Source: Terramyces sp. JEL0728 (lineage: Eukaryota > Chytridiomycota > Chytridiomycetes > Rhizophydiales > Terramycetaceae). From it: DNA of 64,000 nucleotides. Under the pieces are notes generated by a model. It ran no database searches. It was not told the origin of the DNA and worked only from the letters and a program-made list of their open reading frames with translations. The stretch covers positions 62,001-126,000 of the forward strand of contig JADIIU010000006.1 in the NCBI GenBank assembly GCA_027603945.1, written 5' to 3'. The position numbers were made by a program, and so were the translations under genes. This document shows, piece by piece, positions 34,062 through 45,828 of this stretch (positions within the stretch are counted from its first letter, which is position 1; every line of letters starts with the position of its first letter).

Positions 34062-34085
34062 AAAATATATCGCTATAATATTTAT

Positions 34086-36476
34086 TTATTGGTTGAGATT
34101 GGCAGTTGACGACCGAAGATTATTGTTACGAAGAGAACGCTGCCATGTTTCTCTGTAAGCACGAACATCTTTTTGCAAATGGGCTGGTAGTAGATCGATA
34201 TACTTGTTACATTCGTTGACATGTCCTTTGCGCAACAGCATATCTATTGCAAACTTGTGGTTGAATTTTGGATATGCTTTAGCAAAAGACTCCATCCCAT
34301 CCCAATTATGCATGTCAACGATAGATCGGAATTCTAGTGAGAGGAATCTATTTTAGCTTTGGAATACTTTTTATCGGCTACTTTAAACTCTGACTTTAGT
34401 TTTGATGCCTTATTTGGGTGACGGAGGGTGAAACATTTGAGTATAGTGTCATTGAGGGACAAATCAACGAATGGATGGTTAATGTCGTTCTCCAACTGAT
34501 TTTGTAGATGCAACAGCTTGATAGTTTCTTCAGTGACCTGAATTAAGTATGGGTACTTTCGCTTCATTGACGGTGGTTTTGGTTTCGCCGTAGATCTTCC
34601 ATGCAGCTTTCAATTCTGAAATCCTAGATTCAACATTTGATTGGTTGTAGTTTGAAATGAAAACCAAATTCGCACTGGATACCCTTCTATCATCTTGGTA
34701 ATAAAAGTCGCGCAGTAACTGCTGATCTTGTTGTTTGGAATAGATTTCCAGCAACGCACATGCCAAGGGTTTATCGTTGATAATCCTAAAGAATTCAGCA
34801 GCTTGCAGTATCCTTTTCATATGGAAAAGCACTAAATATACCAAATCTGTATCTCCAGATTCAATTGCCTTTTTCAAAGCCAGATCGTCTTGTTTCATAT
34901 TTAAAAGCAAAGGCACTTGATCGGCAGCGCAAGATTCAAATTCCAGTAGCTAATATGAAAATAAATTACCTTGGTTGCCAGTTTTGTTCTTCCTGAATTG
35001 TATGCTTCCTTTGCTACTTCGGCATATGAAATATTCTTTTTTTCAGATAGTTTGTCAAATATCACTCTCGAAACCGACTCTTCATCTTCAATAGATGATT
35101 TCACCTAAATTAAATCATAGTACTTTGTAACAGGCCCAGCTAATAAGTACCCTATCGGAAGATATTTCCAGGTAGTCGCATACAGATTTTGCAATTGAAA
35201 ACAGCCTTCGGTTTATCAAGGTGTTTACAAGCCCGTCAGCAGTAATAGCGTGGTACTGCCCGATAGTCAACGGAATGCCGACTTCTGGGTCTCTAATTGT
35301 ATTCAAAACTCTGAGAGATTTGTTCATCGATACAAGTCTTGCCGAAGGATAATAATCCAGAAAGGCTTTTCCAAATGACGCTGCTTTCATGATTGATTTC
35401 TGCAGATTTACATCAAATTCATTTCCAGCAGCTTCTATACATGTATCCACCGCCTGACTCAAATACAGACGAACACTGCGGATATTCTCGTCTGCCTTTG
35501 GGCTTTTTGCATCAAACTGCTCCCTTGCATCGTATAATATTGCACTTGGAGATGTAGAGCCAATTCTGAAAATATCAACGTTTGATTTTGGCACTCTATT
35601 AAGTACTTCACACTTTTCTGCGCTTATAATTCGTGCGCAGTCCAGTTCAGGAACTAGCTGTACTACACCTTCATAGGAGAATTTCAAATAGTCGCCTGAT
35701 GGCCCTACTAGTAGAATAACATCATCCCAGTGCAGCAAAACTGAATCATTGCCGCACCACGCCATTTGCAATGGTGGGGAATTTGAGTTTGTTTTGAAGT
35801 CTGCCAAACTAACTTGAAAATCAGTAGACACAACCCACAATCTCCCGTCAAAGGTATATAAAGCAAGGAGTTTTCCATTTGGCGAGATTGACATTCTATG
35901 GAAAGGCCCTTTTTGCAAGAGTTGATCTTGAGCTTTAATTTGGTCTACTACAAACACTGTCTTTTTAGTCGCAACATAAACTTCCAAATGTCTGCCAATT
36001 GTTTGATCTGGCGGTAAAATATCCCAACAATCCGGCTTCTCCAATAATCCGACATTTGCCAAAGCCCTAGGTCTTGGTTCCTGTAAAGATGTGATTGCAA
36101 TAAATTGATAGTTGTTTGTCAATGCAACAACTCCATCCTGAAATATTACTGCATCGATGATTCCAAATTCTTTTGCATCTTCGCCTAATGAAATTTGAAT
36201 GCTTGATCCGAATAGATCTAGTATAACAATCGACCCTTGTTCCAAAGCGCAAACTAGCTGCTCGTTTTTAGCCCATCCCATGGCAACAATTACTCCTTTA
36301 TCCCATTGAAACTGATGAAGCAATTTTCCCGAACTAGTGAATATTTGAAGCATCTGTTTGATATTCTGTCCACTAATTGCTACTAGTCTCTTGTCGTTCC
36401 TAATCAGTGCAATCGGCCCTCCAAATGAAGATGCAGCACAGAGGTATTTGGACAGATCCACGTTTCCCCAATTCAT
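34086..36476 (-). CDS. VPS16: Vps16, HOPS/CORVET core subunit
   Basis: Five exons with introns of 19, 20, 19 and 20 nt (35105-35123, 34950-34969, 34538-34556, 34348-34367) encode 770 residues. The N-terminal half forms a WD40-like propeller (RNDKRLVAISG, ISPNGKLLALYTFDGRLWVV). The helical C-terminal half contains ISYAEVAKEAYNSGRTKLA and a Vps16 C-terminal region with WDGMESFAKAYPKF. Vps16 binds Vps33 in the tethers that drive endosome and vacuole fusion. The stop TAA sits inside AATAAA. Confidence 0.93.
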
Positions 36477-36597
36477 GGAATATATTTTCTCTTTGCTTTA
36501 TTATTATTCAGTTACCGATAGAATTTGTCATGTACCTGCTGCCAAGTAATCGAAGGATTCATTTCCAATTTACAAGTTAAAATTTGAAAAAAATATT

Positions 36598-37621
36598 TTA
36601 ATATTTTTCTGCATTGTTGTTCAACCACTTGAATACAGAAGAAAAGTCCTTCTTTTCATAGCCTGGAGTGGTCATCACTTGATTGTAAATTTGATGAGTA
36701 ACGCTGGCGAGAACCGCAGTGCTCTTGGTTTCATTTGCAGCATTGACAGCCAAACCCATATCTTTTGCCATCAAGGACACGCCAAATCCACCAGTGTAAT
36801 CTCTTGAACTTGGAACGTTTGGAAGGACTCCTGGACATGGATTATATAATTCAGTCGACCAACATCTTCCAGATGAAGTGTTGATTACAGATGCCAATAA
36901 TTTAGGATCCATTCCCATTCTAACACCAAGATTCATAGCTTCTGAAGCCGCGACCATTGAAATCCCCAAAATCATCTAGGTTAGTAAATATTACGTTGTT
37001 GCAAATCTTTGCTACCTGTCCTGTCCCTGGAAATCCACAATACACAATATTCTTGCCCATATGTTCCAGGATTAATTTGGACTGTTCAAATGTTTCTGGT
37101 GATTTGGCACCAACCATAAATGTTAATGTTCCTGCTTGAGCTCCCAAGGTCCCTGGATTAATAGATGTATACCGCCAGAAACAGGTGCGTCCAACATTGC
37201 TGCTCCATGTTTTTCCAAGATTGAAGAGACTTCCTTGGAAGTAGAAGGATCGATTGTGCTGCTATCAATCACCATCGCATTAGGCTGGAGCTTTGATAAT
37301 AGTCCATTTTCTCCCAAATATACTTGGCGGACATGCGCAGACGCTGGCAGCATCGTAACAATCACAGAACATTCTTCAGCAATCTTGGATGCTTTTGTAG
37401 CCACATGTACATTACCATGTTCCTGCTTGAATTTCACTGCAACTTGTTCTGCATGATCAAGAACCCAAAACTTTGCTGGTGAGAGCTTTTTGTAGAGATT
37501 TGAAGCCATTGGGTATCCCATCTGGCCCAGTCCAATAAACCCAACGGATTTCTATCATTAGCACTCCCGGTACTGTTTTAAAGTCTGTTGAGTAGCACCT
37601 CTTGAGGATTTGGAATCGCAT
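36598..37621 (-). CDS. HIBADH: 3-hydroxyisobutyrate dehydrogenase, mitochondrial
   Basis: Four exons with introns of 22 nt (37552-37573), 20 nt (37153-37172) and 19 nt (36976-36994) encode 320 residues. A short basic presequence (MRFQILKRCYSTDFKT) precedes the Rossmann motif GFIGLGQMGYPMA. DAPVSGGTLGAQAGTL follows across intron 2. GTGQVAKICNN carries the catalytic lysine, and INTSSGRCWSTE is also diagnostic. The enzyme acts in valine catabolism, oxidising 3-hydroxyisobutyrate with NAD. Confidence 0.94.
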
Positions 37622-38020
37622 ATTTTGCAAAGTTTGTCAGCTGCCCCACAAAAAATTAACGCCCATGTATCTGGCAGTATATCATGGACAATTAATCTGT
37701 CCTGGGGAATTAAGCTTTATGAGAAAGTAATGTCGTTCACACATCGTTGCACAATGCTGTCCAGAGACACAAAAGGAACTGTACCTGGAGCTGATAGCGG
37801 GCTGGATTATAGTCTGTGAGCAGTTACTGCTGTCAAATGGCGATCCTCAAAAATAAAAATCGGGGAATCGTTAAAAGAACAGCAAATGCAATTGGCCCAT
37901 ACCTTTTTCTTCTGTTAACTAGTTTATCATGTGCTTCGACTCACTGAAAATTTTGCGCATTGCACCACCGCACTCCGATTTGGGGAATTTTAAAAAAAAA
38001 TTCCTTACATAATCTGAATA
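37622..38020. other. Intergenic region between HIBADH and PDX1
   Basis: About 400 bp separate the divergent start codons. A plus-strand frame to 37819 lacks an ATG at its beginning and resembles nothing. A/T runs occur near 37990-38000 just before the PDX1 ATG. The rest shows no recognisable feature and is probably promoter sequence. Confidence 0.35.
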
Positions 38021-38987
38021 ATGTCAGCACCAGCTAACCTTGTTTCAAACCAATCTACCCAGTCATCATCCCCAGTATGGATTGTCAAATCTGGCCTTGC
38101 CCAAAACTTGAAGGTGCAAATGCATTAATCGTAGGGAGGTGTCATTATGGACGTAGTTAATGCAGAACAAGCCAGAATTGCTGAAGAAGCAGGAGCTTGT
38201 GCTGTCATGGCTCTTGAAAGAGTACCAGCCGATATTAGAAAGGACGGAGGAGTTGCCCGCATGTCCGACCCACAAATGATTCAAGAAATTATCAGTGCAG
38301 TTACTATCCCAGTTATGGCTAAAGTAAGAATTGGTCATTTCGTTGAAGCACAAATTTTGGAACACTTGAAGGTTGATTATATTGATGAATCTGAAGTCTT
38401 GACTCCTGCTGATGAATCCCACCACATTGATAAAAACAGCTTTAAAGTTCCATTTGTTTGCGGTGCTAAAAACCTTGGAGAAGCTCTTCGCCGTGTTAAT
38501 GAAGGTGCAGCTATGATTAGAACCAAAGGAGAAGCCGGTACTGGTAATGTTGTTGAAGCTGTTCGCCATGCCCGCACTGTACTTGGAGAAATTAGAAGAA
38601 TCCAAGCCATGGATGAAGTTGAAGTGAGTTTTCATTAATATCTAGTTGTACGCATATGCTAAAGATATTCAAGCTCCATATCACCTCGTAAAAGAAACTG
38701 CTCGTTTAGGACGCCTGCCAGTTGTCAACTTTGCTGCTGGGGGTATCGCTACTCCAGCTGATGCAGCAATGATGATGCAATTAGGTTTGGACGGTGTATT
38801 CGTCGGATCCGGTATTTTCAAATCCGGAGATCCAGCCAAGCGTGCTCGTGCTATTGTTCAAGCTGTTACTCATTACAAAGACCCTGCTGTCCTTGCTCAA
38901 GTGTCCACTAACTTGGGCGAAGCCATGGTTGGTATCAACTGTGACAAACTCCCAGAATCAGAAAAATATGCAGCACGTGGTTGGTAA
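38021..38987 (+). CDS. PDX1: Pyridoxal 5'-phosphate synthase PDX1/SNZ subunit
   Basis: Three exons with introns of 21 nt (38114-38134) and 22 nt (38624-38645) encode 307 residues. The TIM-barrel signatures are intact: [52 protein letters not shown] with the second catalytic lysine, and [22 protein letters not shown]1 combines ribose 5-phosphate, glyceraldehyde 3-phosphate and ammonia into pyridoxal phosphate. Its glutaminase partner PDX2/SNO is not in this window. The protein ends in ARGW, as is common in fungal homologues. Confidence 0.96.
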
Positions 38988-39101
38988 GTGTTTAATGGTT
39001 ACAATTGAATAAATATTCTTGATATTTTTATGCAGTGGGATATTTGATTTACTCGGCTGGTCGCGGTTTATCTATTTTCCAACCTTTGAATCAGAACCCA
39101 A

Positions 39102-40763
39102 ATGAAGAAGTCTTTTTCATGGAATATATTTGACGATTCAAACGCTCCCGAGCAGCCAAAGCAATCGGAAGAAAGCTTAAGATCCAACCCGCTATTACAG
39201 GCAGCGGATCAAACTCTGGGAATATCAAAATTTATGAAAAAGATTGGACACAATAGAGTGCGTTCTAGCTCGTACGCCAGTGAAACTGAATCGTCTGCGA
39301 CCAGACATTTAGAATATACGGAAGGCGATTTCCAAATAGGTAAATTCGCAAAGATCAAAGGAGCGCATTTGAAGAATACAAGCTTTTCCAGATTATGTCT
39401 AGTTCAGGATTTATGTTTTGATACCGGAGATGCTATTTCTGAAGCGTCGTCAAAACAAAGCGGGATACCCAAGAGTATTAGTATACAATCTTTCCAGCCG
39501 AGCGAAGAAACTCATCACTCTACAACGTGGATATTATCTTTCAGCTCAGAAGGGAGTTATTTAGCAAGCGGAGGACATGATGGAACTATTGTTGTTTGGG
39601 ACCTTAATCCAAATGTTGACCCGGATTACCATAGCAGCCCCATGGATTCGATGGACAAGATACCTGAAGAACCAGCAATTAATTTAAAGAAATCAGCAGC
39701 GTCGTTTGATGGACTGAATTCCCGAAGGAGGACGAATTCAATATCGGGCAAACCGACATCACTCCATAGTTTCGATTCTGCAAGGAAGGGATTAACGAGA
39801 AAGATATTTAATTCCGAGCCGTATAGAGTGTTTAATGGGCATCAATTAGCAATAACCGACTTGTCTTGGACCACTGGAGACTTTTTGTTATCTGCTTCCT
39901 TGGATGGCTCTGTGCAGCTATGGCACATATCTCAAACAGTTCCGTTATGTATGTTTAAGCACCGAGATTGCGTATCTAGTGTCCGGTTTCACCCCTTGGA
40001 CTCTAACCTATTTGCAAGTGGGTCTTTAGATGGTAGAATAAGAGTGTGGTCGATAGATACAAAAAGTTTATTGTACTGGAATGAAATTTCTGGAGATGCA
40101 ATAACAGCTTTGGAATTCACACGGGATGGGTCTACCATCGTATGCGGAACATTGTCTGGATCGTGTGTGTTCTATGAATTCAACAATTTAAGATATGACA
40201 CTCAAATTCACATAACAGCTGGAAAGGGAATCCGCTCTAAAGATGCAAAGATTACAGGTATAGAGAGAATGCCACATAGCCCAGACCATGAAGAGCGGTT
40301 CCTAATCACTTCGGCAGATTCAAGAGTTCGTCTCATCAACGCTCGAGATAAATCGCTTTTCAAGGCTTACAAAGGACTGGACCTTAAATATACCCGGGCA
40401 TTTGCTAATTTTTCCTCGGATGGAGAATATATTATTGCTCCATCAGAAGACAAGCAGGTGTTTATATGGGATACTTTTCCGTTTGATGAAAACCATCAGT
40501 ATTCGGGGGTGCTCAGTTCTGTTATCCATAGACATATTGATACAGCCAGAGCCCCAGGACAGGAGCGTTTCGTGGCATCCGCCAATAACTTGACTTGTGC
40601 TCTATTTGCACCATGGACCACATTTGAAATTGCTAGCAGGATGAGTTCTTCAACCGCATCCATACCTTCCATTTATGTCAGACCCGCAGGTTCTGTTGCT
40701 GGAGCTGTAATAATAGTAGCCGATGATAGGGGACATGTGTATGTTTTCGAAAACCAAGCTTGA
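39102..40763 (+). CDS. WD40-repeat protein, WDR44-like
   Basis: One exon encodes 553 residues. An N-terminal, serine-rich segment of about 140 residues leads into WD40 repeats. The first repeat contains LASGGHDGTIVVWDL, followed by a 75-residue insertion before FNGHQLAITDLSW. Later repeats include LDGSVQLWHIS and LDGRIRVWSID. This layout, with a long insertion after the first repeat, matches WDR44 and its fungal and plant relatives. WDR44 binds Rab11 in animals. The TGA is directly followed by AATAAA. Confidence 0.8.
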   Translation: MKKSFSWNIFDDSNAPEQPKQSEESLRSNPLLQAADQTLGISKFMKKIGHNRVRSSSYASETESSATRHLEYTEGDFQIGKFAKIKGAHLKNTSFSRLCLVQDLCFDTGDAISEASSKQSGIPKSISIQSFQPSEETHHSTTWILSFSSEGSYLASGGHDGTIVVWDLNPNVDPDYHSSPMDSMDKIPEEPAINLKKSAASFDGLNSRRRTNSISGKPTSLHSFDSARKGLTRKIFNSEPYRVFNGHQLAITDLSWTTGDFLLSASLDGSVQLWHISQTVPLCMFKHRDCVSSVRFHPLDSNLFASGSLDGRIRVWSIDTKSLLYWNEISGDAITALEFTRDGSTIVCGTLSGSCVFYEFNNLRYDTQIHITAGKGIRSKDAKITGIERMPHSPDHEERFLITSADSRVRLINARDKSLFKAYKGLDLKYTRAFANFSSDGEYIIAPSEDKQVFIWDTFPFDENHQYSGVLSSVIHRHIDTARAPGQERFVASANNLTCALFAPWTTFEIASRMSSSTASIPSIYVRPAGSVAGAVIIVADDRGHVYVFENQA

Positions 40764-40778
40764 AATAAACTGTATTTA

Positions 40779-41840
40779 TTAAGTCCTGTCTAATACCAAC
40801 GGACTAGATTCATTATATTCGCCCTGTGTGTCTCCTACACGAACATGGCGGTAAACTGTAAAGTAACGAACAGTGGTTTTGAAATCGTGAATCAAGTCTA
40901 GCCAAATGAAACTGTCCCAGAATGCATCAGCGAGTGGAGAATAAGTCCCATCCACAAACTTTTGAATAGAAAAGGCTCTTAAATGCCATAAAGACGCGAT
41001 TACCATTTCAATTGCAACAACGAATGATTGAAATAAGATGGAAAATTGAGGGATTGTCCAGTATTCGGTTTCGTAAATCAATCCGGAATTCACAAGGATA
41101 TTGACGAATAGCCCCAGCCAAAACTGGAAGAAAATTACAAATTTCACCGACAAGAACTGAGAAACGGGGGATGAATGAGAAATATCCTGTGGTTAGTCAC
41201 GCATTACATTTTTTGTTGGCAGGTAAAAAGCAATAAGGGTAAACATTGCCAAGCCCATAGATAATCCATTTATCACAGTAGTATAGAAGTTTCCATGGCT
41301 CAGCGACATTGATCCGTGGCAAAATACTCCCAGGAGCTCCATAACCATCGCAGTAACAGTCATACACAGTCGAACAACTACAAATTGAAACACGCCTAGT
41401 TTGCAATACCCAATAAAATGCACGTTTCGAGGGTCGTACATAAAGCAGCACGCTGGAGGGGGCATGGTATGTGGTACTTTTTGAGATAGAATCAAGAGTC
41501 TGGATTGCTGATTTGGTCCTAGATATTCCAAGAACAGCGAAAAAAAGTTGTACACTACAAATCCCTCATATGCGTCTCTGATCACATCGATATACACGGC
41601 ATTCTTGATTGAAATATATGAAGTTAACGAGCAGACTGAATAAATTGGTACCATTAATAGTATACGAGTAATTGGCCGCTGCAAAACTGAATTTGAGTAA
41701 TGGGTGAAATGTTGGTACATCAGCCGTACTGAGAGTACTGTCGAAGTAATCGTAAGCAATATCGTCAAAGCTAGTCCTGCCGTCCATGCTGGCGACTCAT
41801 AGTATGGCCGCAAATTGGGTTCTGTGCATTTTGAAAGCAT
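40779..41840 (-). CDS. TMEM184/OST-alpha-like membrane protein
   Basis: Two exons with a 21-nt intron (41187-41207) encode 346 residues with about seven membrane helices. The motif MVPIYSVCSLTSYISIKN and VIRDAYEGFVVYNFFSLFLE is diagnostic of the TMEM184/LAZ1 family. The C-terminal tail is hydrophilic. The family is related to organic solute transporter alpha; its function in fungi is not settled. The stop codon overlaps AATAAA and lies 15 bp from the stop of the convergent WD40 gene. Confidence 0.9.
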
Positions 41841-42029
41841 TGATTTTTAGAGGTGGAAATTTAGCTTTGGATAAAAAATCTGTGGTATGACCAACCGTAG
41901 GTGATTGATTGCAATAGCACAGCAATTATGCCTGCCAGTTTTCGCATTCCCCTCAATCTAGTATGAACAACATTCCGGCAGATGATCATTGAATTCAATT
42001 ATTACCAATTATTTTATTGTCTATCCTCA

Positions 42030-43685
42030 TTAAATATAAACCGTCTTTTTTGCTTCAGATTGCGATTGATATGATGATTTTTCAGCTATAACAGTAGAGG
42101 CATTTTGCATATTCACCGTAGTAGTAAATTTGGTTCTTGATACGTTCTTGATGGCATCAACGATTCTAATTGTCAGTGCAGAGTGGAGAACAAGACACAG
42201 AGTATTGTATGGATTTAGATTGAGCACGGTAAAATCGTCGTAGAGGGCTGCAGAATAAGTATTGAGATTGTTGATTATGTAATAGAATGCAAAGGCGATG
42301 ATTTGCAGAATCAAGCAGGGGAACAGCAGCGCGTCAGCAGAATGGAGTGCTTTCAATCTACTTTTAATTTTCCCATTGCCAACAAATGCCACCAGCTTCA
42401 GGCATATTCCGATAGGGATCGAGCAGTTCCAAACTAGCATAAACATAATCCAATAAACTTTAGCCTCTCCCCATTGAAGAATATTCTTTACTTCTTGGGC
42501 AGATAAACCACCAGCCCCGCCATTCAACCAGTAAATCCAGTAGGTATTGCCAGCTAATGCAAAATGCAAAATGAAAATAGCAATCGGCAATCCATTCTTG
42601 ATCATTTTGCTATTTATCTGAAATGCCGCGTACAGCATCGTATTTGAAACCCAAGTGCTCGTCAATGAGGCGATTCCAATTGCCAAGGCCATGAATTCGC
42701 CTAGTAGAGCGAGCTGTTCGTTGCTACTAAACCTCCCAATCCAATATACCAATTTTAGAATAACCCATAACAGCCAAAACAGCTGACAGACGACAATTAA
42801 AACGACAATTAATTTGAGGTTTGTTCTGTTGTCCCAATATTTCACAACTGTTTTGGTAACCATGAGTAATGCAATCATAATCGCTATTGCGAATACTATT
42901 GCAGCGAAAATCGTTCCGCCATTGTCAAACTGAGGAATAACCTGATTGCCTGCATAAGTTACCCATTGGATATATAATGGCGCAACTTCAATTGTTTGAA
43001 ATTGCCCAATAAAATTCCCAAGTAATGGTGAAGTAAAGGTCTGTTCCGATGAAGTTAGCGCGTACACTTCTGAGTATCCGGTGCAGGATGAGTTGTAATT
43101 GAATGCTGTAAATGTGCCATCAGTGGAACACGTAAACCATCCATCAACACAGGTATTGTTGTTTCCGTGCAGGTAAATCATATGGTATCCATATATGGAA
43201 CTAAAGTCATTGTAATCTTGACGTTCCAAACGGCAATAGTTGCTATTAATCATTTCTTTTGGGAGATAGTTGGCCACTTGATCAATTGAATCAAAGTATT
43301 GGGGAGCACCGCTCATGTAAGGTTGGGAATATTCATAGTTGAGGGACGATACGCAACAGGAATACTTTGTTTCGATTGCTAAATAGCCGCAAGTGCCTGG
43401 TATTGTAAACCAGTCAACAAAATAAAAGTATGGAGCCCAGCTTTCATTAGGGCCTGGTTGAATTTCCAAAGTGTTTGCCATATCAAAAAGATAGAGTGAA
43501 TTTGGTAATCCGGTGCATCTTTCTGTAAAATATTGCGATTCAAGAACGAGAATTGAGTGATAGCTTTGTATTAGTAGCAGCAGCATCATAGTTGAATACA
43601 AAGTTGACGTCAACAATGAAAAAAGGTGGATACGGCCATTGTGCTTTGAGCGGGTATTTTGAACTGGTGTACAATCATTTGTCAA
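42030..43685 (-). CDS. 7TM receptor-like protein with cysteine-rich ectodomain, copy B
   Basis: One exon encodes 551 residues. An N-terminal hydrophobic segment (about residues 20-45) acts as signal or anchor. An ectodomain of about 210 residues with several sequons follows, then seven helices and a short tail. It shares with copy A (9268-10866) the motifs LESQY.TE.C.G.P.SLY, SGAPQYFD.I.QV, TCVD.WF.CS.DGT and RFSNEQ. Copy A has RFPSNEQ at the last site. The two genes lie 31 kb apart, so this is a dispersed family. Ligand and G-protein coupling are unknown. Confidence 0.75.
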   Translation of the reverse strand: MTNDCTPVQNTRSKHNGRIHLFSLLTSTLYSTMMLLLLIQSYHSILVLESQYFTERCTGLPNSLYLFDMANTLEIQPGPNESWAPYFYFVDWFTIPGTCGYLAIETKYSCCVSSLNYEYSQPYMSGAPQYFDSIDQVANYLPKEMINSNYCRLERQDYNDFSSIYGYHMIYLHGNNNTCVDGWFTCSTDGTFTAFNYNSSCTGYSEVYALTSSEQTFTSPLLGNFIGQFQTIEVAPLYIQWVTYAGNQVIPQFDNGGTIFAAIVFAIAIMIALLMVTKTVVKYWDNRTNLKLIVVLIVVCQLFWLLWVILKLVYWIGRFSSNEQLALLGEFMALAIGIASLTSTWVSNTMLYAAFQINSKMIKNGLPIAIFILHFALAGNTYWIYWLNGGAGGLSAQEVKNILQWGEAKVYWIMFMLVWNCSIPIGICLKLVAFVGNGKIKSRLKALHSADALLFPCLILQIIAFAFYYIINNLNTYSAALYDDFTVLNLNPYNTLCLVLHSALTIRIVDAIKNVSRTKFTTTVNMQNASTVIAEKSSYQSQSEAKKTVYI

Positions 43686-43861
43686 TAACCCAGACTCCTT
43701 GCTGGATACTTTTCAACTTTTAATTCCCGCCTTGATCGACGCGAAACTACCATGGCAGATCTTCTGCAATTGCTTCGCAGACATCCGTCTTTGGCACATT
43801 TATTGGAATATATCGTCTCATAAGTTCATGGTATGGCGTGTAAAAACCTTGACAAATTCCA

Positions 43862-44440
43862 ATGACCCGGAGCTTTATAACTACTGGTAGCAATAACAAT
43901 TTGGAAGTTTACTTGGACTATGTCTGTCCGTTCAGTCGCAAGACCTTTGACAAGATCGTTCAGATGATTGTCCCGCACCTCAATACAACCGGCTTATCGA
44001 TCGAAATTTCGTTCAAGAATCAAATCCAGCCTTGGCATCCACAAAGTACCCTTGTCCATGAAGCAAGTTTGGCAGTAGAACAACTTGCGCCTGGCAAATT
44101 CCTAGAGTTTTCTCAAATATTATTTGATAATCAGGAACGTTTCTTTGATTCAGAAGTAGACTCTAAAACTCGGAATGATATCTACAATGAATTGGCGGAA
44201 TTGGCTGCACCAATTGTCAGCAAGGAGCAATTCTTGGCCTTGTTGCGTATCAATACCAGCACAAAACACAATGGCGGGAATAAGGTAACTGGAGAGCTTA
44301 AAAAACACATCAAAGCAGGTAGATTAAACCATGTTCACGGATCTCCTACCTGGATTGTTAATGGTTCAATTAATGATGATGTTTCAAGCAGCTGGACTTT
44401 GGATGAATGGAAGAATCTTCTTTCTACTCTAAACAAATAA
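43862..44440 (+). CDS. DsbA/GST-kappa-type thioredoxin-fold protein
   Basis: One exon encodes 192 residues. Strand-helix sequence LEVYLDYVCPFSRKTFDKI places CPFS at the position of the DsbA active site, so the second redox cysteine is replaced by serine. The helical insertion and the cis-proline segment (HGSPTWIVNG) fit the DSBA fold. It may be a glutathione- or substrate-binding member rather than an oxidoreductase. A 23-codon ATG frame occurs upstream near 43750 and could be a uORF. Confidence 0.75.
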   Translation: MTRSFITTGSNNNLEVYLDYVCPFSRKTFDKIVQMIVPHLNTTGLSIEISFKNQIQPWHPQSTLVHEASLAVEQLAPGKFLEFSQILFDNQERFFDSEVDSKTRNDIYNELAELAAPIVSKEQFLALLRINTSTKHNGGNKVTGELKKHIKAGRLNHVHGSPTWIVNGSINDDVSSSWTLDEWKNLLSTLNK

Positions 44441-44564
44441 AGTCTTAATTCTTATGAATTTCCGGTCCACATTGAATATTAAAAGTACAAAAGGAATTGA
44501 GACTGCGACCTTTGTATTAATCTCGGCTATTGTTTCCAAAAAGATCTCCAATTCCAATCTAGAA

Positions 44565-45807
44565 ATGGATTCGCTGTTGAAGGAAATTGCCAACCAGGAC
44601 GAAAAGAATGTCTTGAAAGTGCTAAAACGAGTGGACACAAAGTATTTCAAACTAATCCAGGATTCTTGTCGAGTTGACCAGCGATCGCACTGATCCGCTA
44701 GCGATCATTAACCCGGAAAATGGAGTCGTCTATCTGTTTATTTTATTAGCCAGGATGCGCTCTCAAAATAATGCTAATATTATACATCATCTAATGCAAT
44801 TCTCACTGAATTTCAAAATCTCTACTGGATCAATAATTCAAGTTAACCAGGAGTTGCATGAATTGATTCAATTGGTTCAGACTAGAATGCCACCTGATGC
44901 TGCTTGTACACTCATTGTCAATATCGCTAGTCGTTGGGCAGATAGGGAACAGGTGCCTTTAACCCTTGCTTCAGATTTAGCAGTTCGATTGTGTCTCGAA
45001 TCAAAACGTTACCAATTGGCTACTAAGTTGCTAGATTTGCCAATTACATTCCTAAGCGAAGAATACGCTGTGGATGCGAGTAATTTCCTATTTTATTACT
45101 ATTATGGTGGCATGATTTATTTAGGATTGAAACAGTACGACAGAGCAGTTGAATTCTTTTCCGTCACTCTATATGTACCTGGTACTGTAGTTTCCCAAGT
45201 GCAGATTGAAGCCGTAAAAAAACTACACTTAATTTCATTGATCAACAATATTCCAAACGTACTTCCAAAGCAATTATCTGTAGCTATGCAAAAGGCGGTC
45301 GCAACTTCAACAACGCCTTACTCTGCATTTGCTGATGCATTTAAATCTGGACACGCCGAAAGACTTCAACATGCGTTTACTGAACATTCACAAACATTTG
45401 CTCTCGATGGTAATCTTGGGCTCGCCAAACAATGTCTGGATGGATTTGTTAGTTGGAGAATTATTCAGTTGACAAAAACTTACATTACACTGTCATTGAC
45501 AGATATTGAAAGACAAATTGGTTCCACCACTTTCATACAACAGTTGAGTATCCAACAAAAACTTGTGAAAATGATTAAAAACGGCCAAATTAACGCTAAA
45601 ATTGATGCCAAGCAGGGAATTGTGAGATTTATTGTCCAGCACCATACTTTGCCGCAGAATGATTTAGATAACCAACTGCAAATGATAATGAAATTGGGTA
45701 ATCAAGTAGTTCAGTTTGATAAGCAAGTCGGCAAATCCAAGCAATACCTTTCAAGCAATAAGAATGATTTCCAAATGATGAGTGAAGCAGATGAAATGTT
45801 CAATTAA
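44565..45807 (+). CDS. COPS3: COP9 signalosome subunit 3
   Basis: Two exons with a 19-nt intron (44642-44660) encode 407 residues. FLFYYYYGGMIYLGLKQYDRA is diagnostic of CSN3, followed by a PCI domain with LTKTYITLSLTDIERQIG. The COP9 signalosome removes Nedd8 from cullins. The ATG at 44565 gives a normal family start; an in-frame ATG at 44454 would add 37 residues. The stop overlaps AATAAA and lies 21 bp from the TONSL-like stop. Confidence 0.92.
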
Positions 45808-45828
45808 TAAAACTAACAAAATTACATA

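Noticed and set aside
38066..38635. 189-codon antisense frame opposite PDX1
   Set aside because: It mirrors a strongly conserved PDX1 sequence with biased codons and has no family resemblance of its own.
43699..43861. Small frame before the DsbA-like gene
   Set aside because: Starts without ATG and has no homology; a 23-codon ATG frame inside it could at most be a uORF.
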